Assembly (NCBI GenBank): GCA_002011615.1 | Contig: MTOH01000011.1 | Location: 1-64,000, forward strand | Source: Candidatus Hydrothermus pacificus | Lineage (GTDB): Bacteria; Hydrothermota; Hydrothermia; Hydrothermales; Hydrothermaceae | Length of the DNA: 64,000 nucleotides | Direction: 5' to 3' | The notes under the pieces: generated by a model | Seen by the model: only the letters and a program-made list of their open reading frames with translations | Told to the model about the DNA's origin: nothing | Databases searched by the model: none | Part shown: one piece after another, positions 1 to 10,058 of the stretch | Numbering within the stretch: position 1 is the stretch's first letter | How the letters are laid out: each line of letters begins with the position of its first letter | Made by a program: the position numbers and the translations under genes

Positions 1-1836
1 CAGAGTAAAACAACACAGAATCCTGTTCCTGATGCAAGGGTATGTATAATGGACACAAACGACATCGTTTATGTATACGGTGAAACTGATGACTCGGGCC
101 AGGTCAGTCTGGACATCCCTCAGGTAGATCCCTGCACCCTTTATATAACAGTTACAAAGCCAAATTACCTGGCCTTTGAAGGAAATATCTATGCTTTACC
201 CACGAATATGGCTTATATTCTCTATTATAAAGATTCGATAATTGACCAGAATGCAAACGGTTTTATAAATCCACAGGAAGATATTGATATGTATATATGG
301 CTTAAGAATATAGGTGACTCAACTGCTTACGAAGTAAGTGGAATTATTCAGACAGATGATAGCCTTGTGACAATAATTGACAGCAACGATTATTTTGGGG
401 ACATAAATCCTCATGATACAATTATGGGACAGAATGGGTTTAAATTCAAATTTTCATCCTATTGTGAGGATAATTATATTATAACATTAAAGCTCCTTGC
501 CATTTCATCGCAAGGTGATACATGGTTGAGTTATATTAATAAAAGAGTTTATTCAACGGATATGGAACTTGTTAGATTTCAGATAAGTGATAGCCCAGGT
601 AACGGAAACGGATTTGTTGAACCAGGAGAAAATTTTGAAATTATTGCAACAGTTGCGAATCAGGGCAGTGAAATTTCTCTTAATACTCTCGGGAAATTAA
701 GTTCACAGGACTCAGGTATTGTTATAATGGACTCCATTTCTGATTTTGGTAATATAAATCCCGGAGATAGTGTAACAAATACAACAGACCCTTTCAAAAT
801 ATATGCTGATTCAACAATTCCTAATGGAACACACGTAGATTTTAAATTGATAATCTTCTCACAGTATGAAATTGACACTTTTAATATCAATGTTACTATT
901 GGTAAGAAACACTACTTTGTATGGGACCCGGATAGCAATCATTCCTCAGGAACAGTAATCGATTCATTACTCACAGAATCAGGATACACGGGTGACTACA
1001 GCACAGACCTTTCAAATTTTTCAGAAGATAGCTATATGGCTCTATTCATCTGTGTAGGAGTGTATCCTTACAATTATATAATCCTTGAAAATTCACAGGA
1101 AGCGCAAACAATAGAAAACTTTGCCCAGTCCGGCGGAAGATTATATCTTGAAGGTGCCGATGTCTGGTACTGGGACCCGCAATCAAGCGGTCATAATTTC
1201 TGTCCTCTTTTTGGTATTAATGCTGTTGCTGATGGCACAAATGATTTAGGTCCTGTTCAGGGGTTAACAGGGGCATTCACACAGGGCATGAACTTTAACT
1301 ATTCAGGTGAAAACAACTGGATTGACCACATACAGGCATCTGGTGCTGGTGCGTTCAACATATTCTATGACTCTAACAATAACTATTACTGCGGTGTTGC
1401 AAATGATGCAGGAACTTACAGAACCGTTGGTATGTCTTTTGAACTGGGAGGACTGAATAATGGGGCCCCACCCTCAACAAAGAAAGCGCTCCTTGATTCA
1501 ATAATGCACTTTTTTGGAATACATGGAGTGTCAGTTAAGGAAAGAAACGTTTTTTTACAGGGATTGCCAAAGGTTACAAAATTACTTGGTGCTATTCCCA
1601 ATCCTTTTTTCAAAAATACAGGAATACTTTTTGACCTTGCTAAAAAGCAAAGAGTCAGTCTTTTAATCTATGACGCTACAGGCAGGTGTGTTCAGAAGTT
1701 AATTGAAAATAAGTTTTTAAAACCGGGGAATTACAAGATTGAGTGGAATACAAAAAACATTTTTCAGGGGGTTTACTTTATAGAACTTAAAACAGAAAGT
1801 TACAGGGGAGTTAAAAAGGGAATTGTTTTAAAGTAA
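1..1836 (+). CDS. C-terminal part of a secreted T9SS cargo protein, gingipain (C25)-like
   Basis: The reading frame is open to the first base, so the gene begins left of the window and any catalytic domain is missing. The first visible residues (PVPDARV, then SGQVSLDI and YITVTKPNYLAFEG) resemble the immunoglobulin-like domain that follows the catalytic domain in C25 gingipain-type cysteine proteases. Two NGFxxPxE-type beta-sandwich repeats follow, then a roughly 200-residue segment containing FGI and GANDLG-like turns. The end is a typical type IX sorting domain: a PNPF motif, YDATGR, and GVYFIEL shortly before a basic stop region. The protein should therefore be carried across the outer membrane and surface-attached or released. 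The family call rests on a remembered domain pattern and could be another multidomain T9SS protein. Confidence 0.6.
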   Translation, partial: QSKTTQNPVPDARVCIMDTNDIVYVYGETDDSGQVSLDIPQVDPCTLYITVTKPNYLAFEGNIYALPTNMAYILYYKDSIIDQNANGFINPQEDIDMYIWLKNIGDSTAYEVSGIIQTDDSLVTIIDSNDYFGDINPHDTIMGQNGFKFKFSSYCEDNYIITLKLLAISSQGDTWLSYINKRVYSTDMELVRFQISDSPGNGNGFVEPGENFEIIATVANQGSEISLNTLGKLSSQDSGIVIMDSISDFGNINPGDSVTNTTDPFKIYADSTIPNGTHVDFKLIIFSQYEIDTFNINVTIGKKHYFVWDPDSNHSSGTVIDSLLTESGYTGDYSTDLSNFSEDSYMALFICVGVYPYNYIILENSQEAQTIENFAQSGGRLYLEGADVWYWDPQSSGHNFCPLFGINAVADGTNDLGPVQGLTGAFTQGMNFNYSGENNWIDHIQASGAGAFNIFYDSNNNYYCGVANDAGTYRTVGMSFELGGLNNGAPPSTKKALLDSIMHFFGIHGVSVKERNVFLQGLPKVTKLLGAIPNPFFKNTGILFDLAKKQRVSLLIYDATGRCVQKLIENKFLKPGNYKIEWNTKNIFQGVYFIELKTESYRGVKKGIVLK

Positions 1837-1990
1837 AAATTTTATTAACAATATTTGTTGAAATGTGAATATTTTAAATTTATGGTATTGTGAACTCAAA
1901 GATGCAAAATAAAAGTGCAAAAAGGGTTATTGTGAAGGGAAAAGAGCATTATAAAAGCCGTAATAAAAAATAAAAAAAAGGAGATAGAAC

Positions 1991-4681
1991 ATGATAGGGT
2001 TTATCATATGTCTGATCCTGGGAATGGAATTAACTGTTCCCGGAGTATATAGGGAAATTAAAACCATAGAAGGCAAGCTCTGTGAAAGACATTATATTTA
2101 TACAGGAAAGGAATACATAGGGATAAATGATTTTTCCCCTGCTGTACCAGAGATTCCTGAGTGGTCCGACACAGCTGTTTTATGGGTTGACAGAAATCAT
2201 CAGTATGCAGTTGCTGAAAATGTCCGAATATCTGATGATGGCATGTATATTATCGCAGGGTGGTGGTTGAACAATGAAAGAGTTTCCCTTTATAGAACAA
2301 CAGGGAATGAGTTTCCTGCATGGTCATACTCCACTCCAGATGCTCAGTGGCAGATATATACAGGTATTTCTCAAAACGGGAATTCAATTTCTGCACAGAG
2401 TAATGGAACACCTTTATATAAATGGAATAAGCAAAATCAAATTCCCGAATGGGTATATGAGTACACAGGTGGTCTTATGGTCGTTGGGAGAAAAACAACC
2501 GCTGTTTCTTTTGACGGAACCACTGTTGCATCTATTGCATCAGGAGGTGCTACTGGAAGACTTTTTGTATTTGATGCTTTAACAGGAAATCTTTTATATA
2601 CTGCTGATTTTGACCCCACAAACGGTCTTTACGGAGTTGATATTTCTGATGACGGTTCTGTGGTATGTGTAACAACATATAACATGATTTATGTGTATGA
2701 AAACGGAAATTTAAGAGGAACGATTCCCCACTATGGACAGACTGATGCAAGAATTGATGGAACAGGCGGCCATCTTGTAAAAGGAGATTTTCAGGGATAT
2801 GTGAGAGTTTATGAGTGGGATGGTTCAAACTACAACCTTTTATGGCAGGCTTATATAGGCGGTCCATGGGTTACAGGAGTTGATATATCGAGAGACGGTT
2901 CAACAATAATGGCAGGAACAGGATACAGTAATGGAACTGTTTACATGTGGGATATATCCTCATCCACTCCATTATGGTCCTACCAGAATTATGGCTCTTA
3001 TGGTGCGTATATATACGAGGTTGCACTGTCAGGAGATGGTTCAAGAGGGATTGTTGCATCATGGGGCGATACTGCAAGCACCGGAAACTTTTATGTCATA
3101 ACGGTTCATGATAAAGATTCTGCAAATCCTGTTATAGGCGTAACAAGAAATGAAGAGCCCGGTTCAATATTTTCCTGTGATATATCAGATGATGGAACAT
3201 TTGCAACTGCCGGAGGAAAGGCTGTTCATGCTTATGTGGGAGGCAATGGAGGTGAAGTTTATGCAATAATTGTGGGTAGTGCTCCTTCTCTGAATGTGGG
3301 AACGGTTTCAATTGATGCCCCCGGCAAATTTATCCAGGTGGGACAGAATATTGTTCCAACAGCAACATTTACAAATTATGGAGATAATCCTGAAAGTTTT
3401 GATGTTTACTTTGAAATAGAAGACTCAACAGGTTTGATTTATGCTGATACCCAGTCAATAAGTAATCTCCCGCCAATGCAGACCCAGCAAGTTCAATTTT
3501 TAAACTGGTCACCTGACCACTATGATTATTATCTTACAAAAGCCTTTACTGCTCTTCCAGGAGACCAGTATCCAGGAGATGACACAATTTCTCTTAAAGT
3601 TAAGTGTTTTCACGATGCAGCAGTTTCAAAAATTGTAAATCCCTTTGATACAGTTACAATAAACCAATCTACCCCTGTAAGAATTGAAGTTTTTAACAAC
3701 GGCTCCTATACAGAGTCTTTCACAGTAATTGCAGAAATCTTTGATTCATCCAGTAATTCTGTATATATAGAAACACTTTCAACACCCAATCTTTCTCCTG
3801 AAAATTACTATAATGCCAATTTTTCAAACTTCTATCCTTCTTATAATGGAAGATATGTAATTTCATCAATTGTAATTCTGACAGATGATTTTGACCCTTC
3901 CAATGACACTTTACTGAAAAATTTTTACTCATCATACGAAATTATATATGATAATGGTGACCCGGAAGCATGGTACTGGGTAGGGAGTCTTGACAATGAT
4001 AAGTTTGCAGTGAGATTTACCCCCACTCTCGACCCGCCCTTTTATATAACCGGTGGAAGAATAATGGTAAATGCTACAGCACCCTTTGACTATGTTATAA
4101 TATGTGAAGGAACAGGTCTTCCTGACACTGCAAATCCTATAGACACAGTCTATAATGTTTCAGCCTCTTCTGCACCCGGATGGGCTTTATTTACATTTGA
4201 CCAGCCAATACAGAGAAATGATACAAACGATTTATGGATAGTTATTCACTGGCCTGATAACTCTCCTGTTCTTGGTGTGGGCGCTGATAACACCTATCCC
4301 ATTGATAACAGGTCATTCTGGTATAATAACTCTCAGGGATGGAATGCATGGACAGGTCATGACTGGATGATAAGACTTGTTCAACAACCGGGTACAGATG
4401 TTAAAGAAAAATTTGTCAGAAAAGATATATTTAAAGTCTTGATAACCAACATTTTAAATAAAACTCTTAATCTAAAACTTATCCTTCCCCAAAAAGATAA
4501 AATTAAAATAAATCTTTTTGATGTTGCAGGCAGGAAAAATATCCTTTATTCAGGATTCGTTCCTAATGGCACAACAGAACTCAGTTTTAATTTGAGAGAG
4601 AACTTTAAAAATGGAGTATATTTTATTGAAATACAAGGGGATAAATTTAAAAGCATGAATAAGGTCCTGTTGATTAAATAA
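1991..4681 (+). CDS. Secreted beta-propeller protein with T9SS sorting domain
   Basis: This 896-residue protein starts with a short hydrophobic signal segment (IGFIICLILGMEL) and has a good ribosome site (AAAGGAG, 7 nt before ATG). Residues of about 60-420 hold repeated blades with the pattern DISxDGS...G..G.V.MWD, as in WD40/PQQ-like propellers. About 430-640 contains two CARDB-like beta-sandwiches (VGQNIVPTATFTNYG is typical). A further beta-rich region precedes a T9SS C-terminal domain (VAGRKN, then GVYFIEIQGD). It is a surface or secreted protein with no visible catalytic motif, so adhesion or ligand binding is possible but not shown. It follows the other T9SS protein on the same strand across a 154-bp gap with no clear terminator. 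Confidence 0.72.
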   Translation: MIGFIICLILGMELTVPGVYREIKTIEGKLCERHYIYTGKEYIGINDFSPAVPEIPEWSDTAVLWVDRNHQYAVAENVRISDDGMYIIAGWWLNNERVSLYRTTGNEFPAWSYSTPDAQWQIYTGISQNGNSISAQSNGTPLYKWNKQNQIPEWVYEYTGGLMVVGRKTTAVSFDGTTVASIASGGATGRLFVFDALTGNLLYTADFDPTNGLYGVDISDDGSVVCVTTYNMIYVYENGNLRGTIPHYGQTDARIDGTGGHLVKGDFQGYVRVYEWDGSNYNLLWQAYIGGPWVTGVDISRDGSTIMAGTGYSNGTVYMWDISSSTPLWSYQNYGSYGAYIYEVALSGDGSRGIVASWGDTASTGNFYVITVHDKDSANPVIGVTRNEEPGSIFSCDISDDGTFATAGGKAVHAYVGGNGGEVYAIIVGSAPSLNVGTVSIDAPGKFIQVGQNIVPTATFTNYGDNPESFDVYFEIEDSTGLIYADTQSISNLPPMQTQQVQFLNWSPDHYDYYLTKAFTALPGDQYPGDDTISLKVKCFHDAAVSKIVNPFDTVTINQSTPVRIEVFNNGSYTESFTVIAEIFDSSSNSVYIETLSTPNLSPENYYNANFSNFYPSYNGRYVISSIVILTDDFDPSNDTLLKNFYSSYEIIYDNGDPEAWYWVGSLDNDKFAVRFTPTLDPPFYITGGRIMVNATAPFDYVIICEGTGLPDTANPIDTVYNVSASSAPGWALFTFDQPIQRNDTNDLWIVIHWPDNSPVLGVGADNTYPIDNRSFWYNNSQGWNAWTGHDWMIRLVQQPGTDVKEKFVRKDIFKVLITNILNKTLNLKLILPQKDKIKINLFDVAGRKNILYSGFVPNGTTELSFNLRENFKNGVYFIEIQGDKFKSMNKVLLIK

Positions 4682-6559
4682 TCACTCTACAACATAAAAT
4701 CGCACTTTTGCAAAGGGTTTGAGGTGAACAAAATAAACCCCGGGGGTCAGTTTAAGAGGTATTTTAAAAGACTTTAAAGGTATTAAATTGAGTTCTGTTT
4801 TCAGGAATCTTCTCCCTGATGTATCATAGATTTTCAGATTTGAGTTCATTTTTCTATCTCCAGAATACTTTATGAAGAGCGTTCCATTAAGATAGTTCAC
4901 TTTAAACATGCTTTTTTTACCTGAAACAACAACCTCCTCTACCCCGAGTTCCTGAACTTCTTTTAAAACCCAGTTTTCAGGGTCAAAGAGTAAATCTGCA
5001 GGTTTTTTGTTCACATAAATCTGAAATCCCTGTGTATCCAGGGAGTCCCAGACAAAGGTTTTAAGTGTATCTCCCTGATTTGAAATTATCCATATATCAA
5101 TCGGCATTTTATAAGTGGGAACATTGTTTTGATGGGACTGGACCTGATATATTCCCAGATTAACCCTGAAAGAATCAGGACCAAGGGAGTCATAACTCCA
5201 TGAAAATTCATACTCAGGATGACCCGGTAGATATACCCATTCATTAAAAAACCACCACAAATCCTGTCCGCTTACAGACTCAAAAGCCGCTCTTAAATCC
5301 TCGGTTGCTGCTGAAGAGTAAGAAAAACTTTGAAGATATGTCCTTATTGCACTGAAGAAAGTGGAATCCCCCACAACATGTCTTAGCATGTGAAGAACCG
5401 ATGCCCCTTTTCTGTAAACAACAGCAAAGTGGAAGAGTATGGGCGGGTCGTAAATTGCAAAGGGAGGCTGGGGCTCATTGCTTATGTAATAATCCATCAT
5501 GCCGGCCATGTATGTATGATAGGCCTGCTGACCATCTCTTTCTCCAAACCAAAGTGCCTCACAATAGGAGGCAAATCCTTCATTAAGCCATATATCTTTC
5601 CATGTCTTGCATGTGACCCAGTCACCGAACCAGTGATGAGCAAGCTCGTGAGCAACAACCCAGTCCCAGTCATTACCCCACCCTGCATGAACATTTATAA
5701 AGGTATTTGTCTGGTCTTCCATTGCACCACCAATAGGAGCATGAACATGGGCATACTTCTCTGTTATGAATGGGTATGTTCCAAATGTGTCAGAGAAAAA
5801 TTCCAGCATCCACGAAATTTTCTGAAATTTGTCCTTTGCAAGAAGTGTATCCTGAGGATATACCATATTATAAACAGGCATATTATAAGTTCCGTATACA
5901 AAACTGTCCTTCACATTAATAAAATAAGGAGTAGCAGCAAAAACAACAAGGTATGTTGCAATCGGATAACTTTCTTTAAATATATGGGTGACCTCATTTC
6001 CTGAAACTGTTGAATCTATCTTAACACCATTTGCTATCACTTTATACCCGGATGGGACTTTTATACTCATATCCAGAAATGCCTTATCAGAAGGGTCATC
6101 AAAACAGGGATACCACCTCTTGGCTCTCCAGGGTTCATTATCAGCATAAATGAGACTGTCTTTAAAGTAAAGTCCACCAGAAGGATAACCAGAATAAAAA
6201 ATCTGCACTTCAGTGGAATCGTTTAAGTTTAAAGGAGGAGAAAGGACTATTTGTATCGTGGTATCAGTATAAGTGTAATTCTGTGGGGTTCCGTTTCTCA
6301 GAATACTATCAACATTCATATTTCTCAGATTTATTTTAAGGGTTTCAAGAACAGATACAAGAGATTTAAATCTAACAGTGCTTTTGCCCTGAAGAAAGTG
6401 GGTTTGATGGTCAGGTGAAAGTTCCAGAAAATAGTGAAGTATATCAAAGGTGGTATCTATTCTCATTTCCCGTGAGAGAACAACATCTTTACCGAGAAGA
6501 TTTGCTTTAACCTCCTCGGATGGTATCTGCACAATAAAGAATATCATTAAAGTTTTCAT
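4682..6559 (-). CDS. Secreted M1-family zinc aminopeptidase with T9SS domain
   Basis: The zinc motif is complete: HELAH at residues 304-308 and the third ligand Glu327 in WLNEGFA, exactly 18 residues later. The substrate-binding GAMEN motif appears as GGAMED about 30 residues before. A signal peptide (MKTLMIFFIVQI) opens the protein. An M1 beta-saddle occupies the first 200 residues and the catalytic domain runs to about residue 470. A linker leads to a T9SS sorting domain (YDTSGRR, GVYFVHL). It would remove N-terminal amino acids from peptides outside the cell. It is the last gene of a four-gene minus-strand operon and its start overlaps the preceding stop by 4 nt. The secreted form with a sorting domain suggests peptide scavenging. 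Confidence 0.9.
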   Translation of the reverse strand: MKTLMIFFIVQIPSEEVKANLLGKDVVLSREMRIDTTFDILHYFLELSPDHQTHFLQGKSTVRFKSLVSVLETLKINLRNMNVDSILRNGTPQNYTYTDTTIQIVLSPPLNLNDSTEVQIFYSGYPSGGLYFKDSLIYADNEPWRAKRWYPCFDDPSDKAFLDMSIKVPSGYKVIANGVKIDSTVSGNEVTHIFKESYPIATYLVVFAATPYFINVKDSFVYGTYNMPVYNMVYPQDTLLAKDKFQKISWMLEFFSDTFGTYPFITEKYAHVHAPIGGAMEDQTNTFINVHAGWGNDWDWVVAHELAHHWFGDWVTCKTWKDIWLNEGFASYCEALWFGERDGQQAYHTYMAGMMDYYISNEPQPPFAIYDPPILFHFAVVYRKGASVLHMLRHVVGDSTFFSAIRTYLQSFSYSSAATEDLRAAFESVSGQDLWWFFNEWVYLPGHPEYEFSWSYDSLGPDSFRVNLGIYQVQSHQNNVPTYKMPIDIWIISNQGDTLKTFVWDSLDTQGFQIYVNKKPADLLFDPENWVLKEVQELGVEEVVVSGKKSMFKVNYLNGTLFIKYSGDRKMNSNLKIYDTSGRRFLKTELNLIPLKSFKIPLKLTPGVYFVHLKPFAKVRFYVVE

Positions 6560-7233
6560 GGTCTTACATCCTGGAATAAATAGTTTATTTTCCTTTCACT
6601 GAACTTTTTATTCCATAAAAAGAAAGGCGGAAAATCTCCTATCCCGAATTTTATTCCACCTATCCCATAATAAGAATGGTTAAAATTTAAATTTTTTTCG
6701 ATTCCAAGAAAAACAGAAGATGCAAGAATTCCTGAGAAATATCTTACTGACAGAACTGTGGAAAGTGATTGAGGATTTATATTTTCAGGATAAAACATGT
6801 TTTTATACTGTATATCAATTACGAATTCAAATTCAGAAACATATTTTGACCTGTTAATACCTATGATAAAACCTGATGGAAATGTTCTTTTAAGGTCAGG
6901 AGTTCCCATTTCCAGAGATAACAATGCTCCCGTATAAACAGAGATATCTTTAAAGGTTCTTCTAAAAGAGGCTTCAATAGCAGGAAGAAGATAGGAAAAG
7001 TCTGCAAAAGAAAATATCGTAGTATGAACTAAAATATAATAGTTATTATCAATTTCAATTTCAGTTCCTGCACCTGTCTCATTGAAAGAATAAAAAATAT
7101 AATGAGATGAATCCTCTTCAATTATATTGGAGGAAGCATAAAAGGTATCCTCAACAGGCTGAAATTTAAGATTTAAATACCAGTAAGGTTTTAAAGTCAC
7201 TGAGTATAAAATAAAAGATATAAGAATAATCAT
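6556..7233 (-). CDS. Unknown exported protein, possibly a small outer-membrane barrel
   Basis: I do not recognise this 225-residue protein. It begins with a hydrophobic stretch (MIILISFILYSV) that can serve as a signal peptide. The rest alternates polar and aromatic residues (many Tyr and Phe), as in outer-membrane beta-strands, and it ends in polar residues without a T9SS domain. Its start overlaps the stop of the upstream TPR lipoprotein (ATGA) and its stop overlaps the start of the M1 peptidase. It is therefore translated with them and probably shares an envelope role. Confidence 0.5.
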   Translation of the reverse strand: MIILISFILYSVTLKPYWYLNLKFQPVEDTFYASSNIIEEDSSHYIFYSFNETGAGTEIEIDNNYYILVHTTIFSFADFSYLLPAIEASFRRTFKDISVYTGALLSLEMGTPDLKRTFPSGFIIGINRSKYVSEFEFVIDIQYKNMFYPENINPQSLSTVLSVRYFSGILASSVFLGIEKNLNFNHSYYGIGGIKFGIGDFPPFFLWNKKFSERKINYLFQDVRP

Positions 7234-7682
7234 TTTTTACCTTCTTTAATCATCTTTTCAACCTGTTTTCTTGCACCATAGTCAGGATTCAATTTTAAAC
7301 CTTTTTCCAGATAAGGGACTGCCTCTTTTTTCCTTCCATAAATGTAAAGAGCAACACCAAGATTTATATAAGGTTCCCACAGGCTGGAATCAATTTTTAT
7401 TGCAGATTTGTATTCTTCTATCTCTTTTAAAATATAACTTGTATCCTTTGTTTTTTCAAAAAACAAATGATATATGGTTCCCCTCATATTATAAGCATAA
7501 GGATTTTTTGGCTCCACTTCAATACCCTTATTAACATAGAAAAGAGCACTATCAGGATTTTTTAAGACGAGAAAGTCATAGGATTTTGAAAAAAACTTAT
7601 TCGCTTTTTTCTTATGATTACACGAAACTAAAAGATAAAAACACATGATAAAGCCAACAATAAGATTATTTTTTAAGGACAT
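7230..7682 (-). CDS. TPR lipoprotein
   Basis: The N-terminus has a short basic region, a hydrophobic core and the lipobox LLVSC, so Cys20 or so should be lipidated. The remaining part holds about three tetratricopeptide repeats (ALFYVNKGIEVEPKNPYAY and AVPYLEKGLKLNPDY are characteristic), a scaffold for protein contacts. It lies between a TPR ATPase, with which it overlaps by 17 nt, and an exported protein, with which it overlaps by 4 nt. The partner is unknown. It could help assemble an envelope complex, but nothing in the sequence shows which one. Confidence 0.7.
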   Translation of the reverse strand: MSLKNNLIVGFIMCFYLLVSCNHKKKANKFFSKSYDFLVLKNPDSALFYVNKGIEVEPKNPYAYNMRGTIYHLFFEKTKDTSYILKEIEEYKSAIKIDSSLWEPYINLGVALYIYGRKKEAVPYLEKGLKLNPDYGARKQVEKMIKEGKK

Positions 7683-9915
7683 ATTTGTTCCTATAAGTCA
7701 AATATCTTTCCTTTACAATTTCCTTCTGTTCATCATTAAAATCATTCAGAATGATAGAGGAAAATTTGCTCAGATAAAGCAAATTTATTATTTTCTTTTT
7801 TTCCTCCAGTTCATCAAGTTTTTTTAAAATGGATTCCCTATCAGTTCCTATAAGATGGGAATAGAGGGCACTGTAATAAGCCAGAAAAATTCTATCTTCC
7901 TCACCTATATCCCTTGATATAAGTAACCTTATATAATAATTTATATCGCCCAGATTGGAATTTAACAGATTAAATTCTATTTTGTGCACAAACAGAGCAT
8001 TCTCCCATGAATAAACATAGTTTTCTCTTAAGAAATTGTCAAACTTATCAAGTATCTTTTTTGCTGTTTCCACATTCTTTTTATAAATTCCTTCTATTGA
8101 AAACCTGAGAGAAAAATAATAAAACCACCCATCAAGAAACTCATATCTCTGACTCATATTCAGGTACTTTTCAAGATATCTTTCAGTGGTTTCTATATCT
8201 TCTTTATATACAAGATTTAAAAGACAGGCATTCATATATGCTGACCTGAGAGATGGCCCCTTTGTTTTCATTAATTCTTCAATTATATTCTCACACTTTG
8301 ATATTTCTCCTGTGTTTAAATATAGAGTCGCAAGATTATTTTTTAGTATATTACTTACCTCCAAATTTCCAATTTCATCAAAAAGTTTTATGGCTCTTTT
8401 ATAATCTTCCCCTGCCTCTTTAAATCTGAGATATCTTCTATGCACTATTCCTCTAAGGTTGTAAAGAGAGGCCTTGAGCCTGTTATACCATTTCTTCTCA
8501 TGTTCTTTTTTTAAATATTCTACGGGGAACTTTTCAATTAATTCTATAGCTGTTCTAACAATATCTTCTGAATCTTTTTCGGTTTTTACATTCATATTTA
8601 CAAGGGCATAGTAATAGTACCACGTAAGTTTCTCTCTTCCCAGAAGCTTATCAGATATATCTTTTAAAATTTTGTAACATTCTTCATATTTCCTTTTTTT
8701 ATACAAATATATGGCATAACAGAGAGAAAGAGTGGGAATTTCATTGATTTTGTTCTTACCGATTTCCTCAAAAAGCCTTTCGACAAATGGGTACCTGCCT
8801 TTATCCATCAGGTCAAAAATTGAATAAAACAGGTATTTAGAAGCATCTTCATATTTAAGGGCCTTTACAGAGTGATAAGCTGCACTGGCAAAATCTTCTT
8901 TTTCTGAAAAATATTCAGCACCTTTTGAATGAATTAAAAAGTATATAATCTCCCCTCCTTTTAAACTGAATATATAATCATCAATCGCCTCTTTAAAGGT
9001 AGGGTTAAGAGAATAAAAAATTCTGTTGTTTTCTTCTCTCTTCTCAATGTAAAGTCCTTTCCTTTCCCATCTCCTGAGAATATCGTTAAGATTTTTGATT
9101 CCAAAAAGGTCATAAACTAATCTATCATCAAACTTAACAAATTGAGAAATTGCATACAGAAGTCTTTTGTCTTTTTCTTCAAGTGTCTCAATAACATGAG
9201 AAAGTAAATCTTTAAATATCTCTTTTTTTCTGATAAAGTCTTCTAAATTCAGCCCTTCTTTTATCTTGTTTAATATCAGAATTATGGGTAATATCCACCC
9301 ATCAGTAGCCTTAATTATTCTCCACATCTCATTGGGATTTAGTGTTACTTTATGAAACTCACAGAGCCTTTCAAGTTCTTTCTCTCCAATTTTTAAATAA
9401 TCGTAACCGTACTTTTTAAAATGAGAAGGTATATATTCAGGATTTTCTTCATATCCCACAAGGATGACTCTTTTCTTCGGCATAACCTCAAACAACGGGA
9501 TTAGATAATTACTTATAATCTCACCAGTATTTTCTTCGAGCTGGTTGATTTTAAAAAATATATAGGTATAATCAGATAAATCCAGTTTTTTAAAAGCATT
9601 ATTCAAGCCTTTGAAAAGGGGTTTTAAAGAAAAATTTTTCACCTCTTCATAATATTCTCTGAACCTATCTGATTTATTTGAAATCACCTCTCCAAAAGTT
9701 TTTAAAAGATGGTATGGGTCTTTATCATCGGGCTCCATCTCCATAAAAATAAAGTTTCCTTCTTCTACTTCTTCAAGTTTTAGCAGGAGAGTGGTTTTAC
9801 CCGACCCGGGAGGTGCTCCTATATAGATATACTGGTTCTCCTGCTGTTGAATTTCTCTTAATAGATTATCAAAACAAAAACAGATTTCTCTTTTTTCCTG
9901 GCGACTCTCTTTCAT
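7666..9915 (-). CDS. STAND/MalT-like ATPase with TPR solenoid, no visible effector domain
   Basis: Residues of about 32-45 contain a Walker A loop (GAPPGSGKTTLL), followed by a Walker B-like hydrophobic strand (YIFFKI) and RVILVGYEE as in sensor strands. A helical winged-helix-like region follows, and the C-terminal 400 residues are TPR-like helical hairpins (DYKRAIKLFDEIG, LATLYLNTGEISKCE). This is the layout of STAND ATPases such as MalT, but no LuxR-type helix-turn-helix, TIR or nuclease domain can be seen, so the output is unknown. It heads a four-gene operon. The start ATG lies 10 nt after a -10 element, so the mRNA would be almost leaderless. The start region is partly duplicated upstream. 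Confidence 0.6.
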   Translation of the reverse strand: MKESRQEKREICFCFDNLLREIQQQENQYIYIGAPPGSGKTTLLLKLEEVEEGNFIFMEMEPDDKDPYHLLKTFGEVISNKSDRFREYYEEVKNFSLKPLFKGLNNAFKKLDLSDYTYIFFKINQLEENTGEIISNYLIPLFEVMPKKRVILVGYEENPEYIPSHFKKYGYDYLKIGEKELERLCEFHKVTLNPNEMWRIIKATDGWILPIILILNKIKEGLNLEDFIRKKEIFKDLLSHVIETLEEKDKRLLYAISQFVKFDDRLVYDLFGIKNLNDILRRWERKGLYIEKREENNRIFYSLNPTFKEAIDDYIFSLKGGEIIYFLIHSKGAEYFSEKEDFASAAYHSVKALKYEDASKYLFYSIFDLMDKGRYPFVERLFEEIGKNKINEIPTLSLCYAIYLYKKRKYEECYKILKDISDKLLGREKLTWYYYYALVNMNVKTEKDSEDIVRTAIELIEKFPVEYLKKEHEKKWYNRLKASLYNLRGIVHRRYLRFKEAGEDYKRAIKLFDEIGNLEVSNILKNNLATLYLNTGEISKCENIIEELMKTKGPSLRSAYMNACLLNLVYKEDIETTERYLEKYLNMSQRYEFLDGWFYYFSLRFSIEGIYKKNVETAKKILDKFDNFLRENYVYSWENALFVHKIEFNLLNSNLGDINYYIRLLISRDIGEEDRIFLAYYSALYSHLIGTDRESILKKLDELEEKKKIINLLYLSKFSSIILNDFNDEQKEIVKERYLTYRNKYVLKK

Positions 9916-9925
9916 AGAATTTTAA

Positions 9926-9955
9926 ATTTTAAAGAAACACAGGTGGATTTTGCAA
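9926..9955 (-). promoter_or_regulatory. Promoter of the TPR ATPase operon
   Basis: On the minus strand, TTGCAA (9955-9950) and TAAAAT (9931-9926) are separated by 18 bp. The ATG follows 10 nt after the -10 element with no Shine-Dalgarno sequence, which implies a leaderless or nearly leaderless transcript. A second copy (TTGTAA-N18-TAAAAT) lies 86 bp upstream in the tandem repeat. Confidence 0.5.
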
Positions 9956-10028
9956 AAAAATGTCATTATAATTAATCTCTTCTCAGGCTACTTTCTTTTA
10001 TAGAATTTTACATTTTAAAGAAACATAA

Positions 10029-10058
10029 TTGAATTTTACAAAAAAATGTTATTATAAT
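10029..10058 (+). promoter_or_regulatory. Promoter of the M16 peptidase pair
   Basis: TTGAAT (10029-10034) and a perfect TATAAT (10053-10058) are separated by 18 bp. The ATG of the peptidase is 16 nt downstream in an A-rich stretch without a Shine-Dalgarno match. The equivalent place in repeat copy 1 keeps TATAAT but has lost the -35 match. Confidence 0.5.

Noticed and set aside
5390-6004. Plus-strand 204-codon ORF opposite the M1 peptidase gene
   Set aside because: It lies wholly inside the antisense of a well supported gene with zinc motif and shows no family pattern or ribosome site.
7666-9915. The ATPase as an anti-phage defence gene
   Set aside because: No effector domain and no defence-type neighbours are visible; the operon encodes envelope and peptidase proteins.
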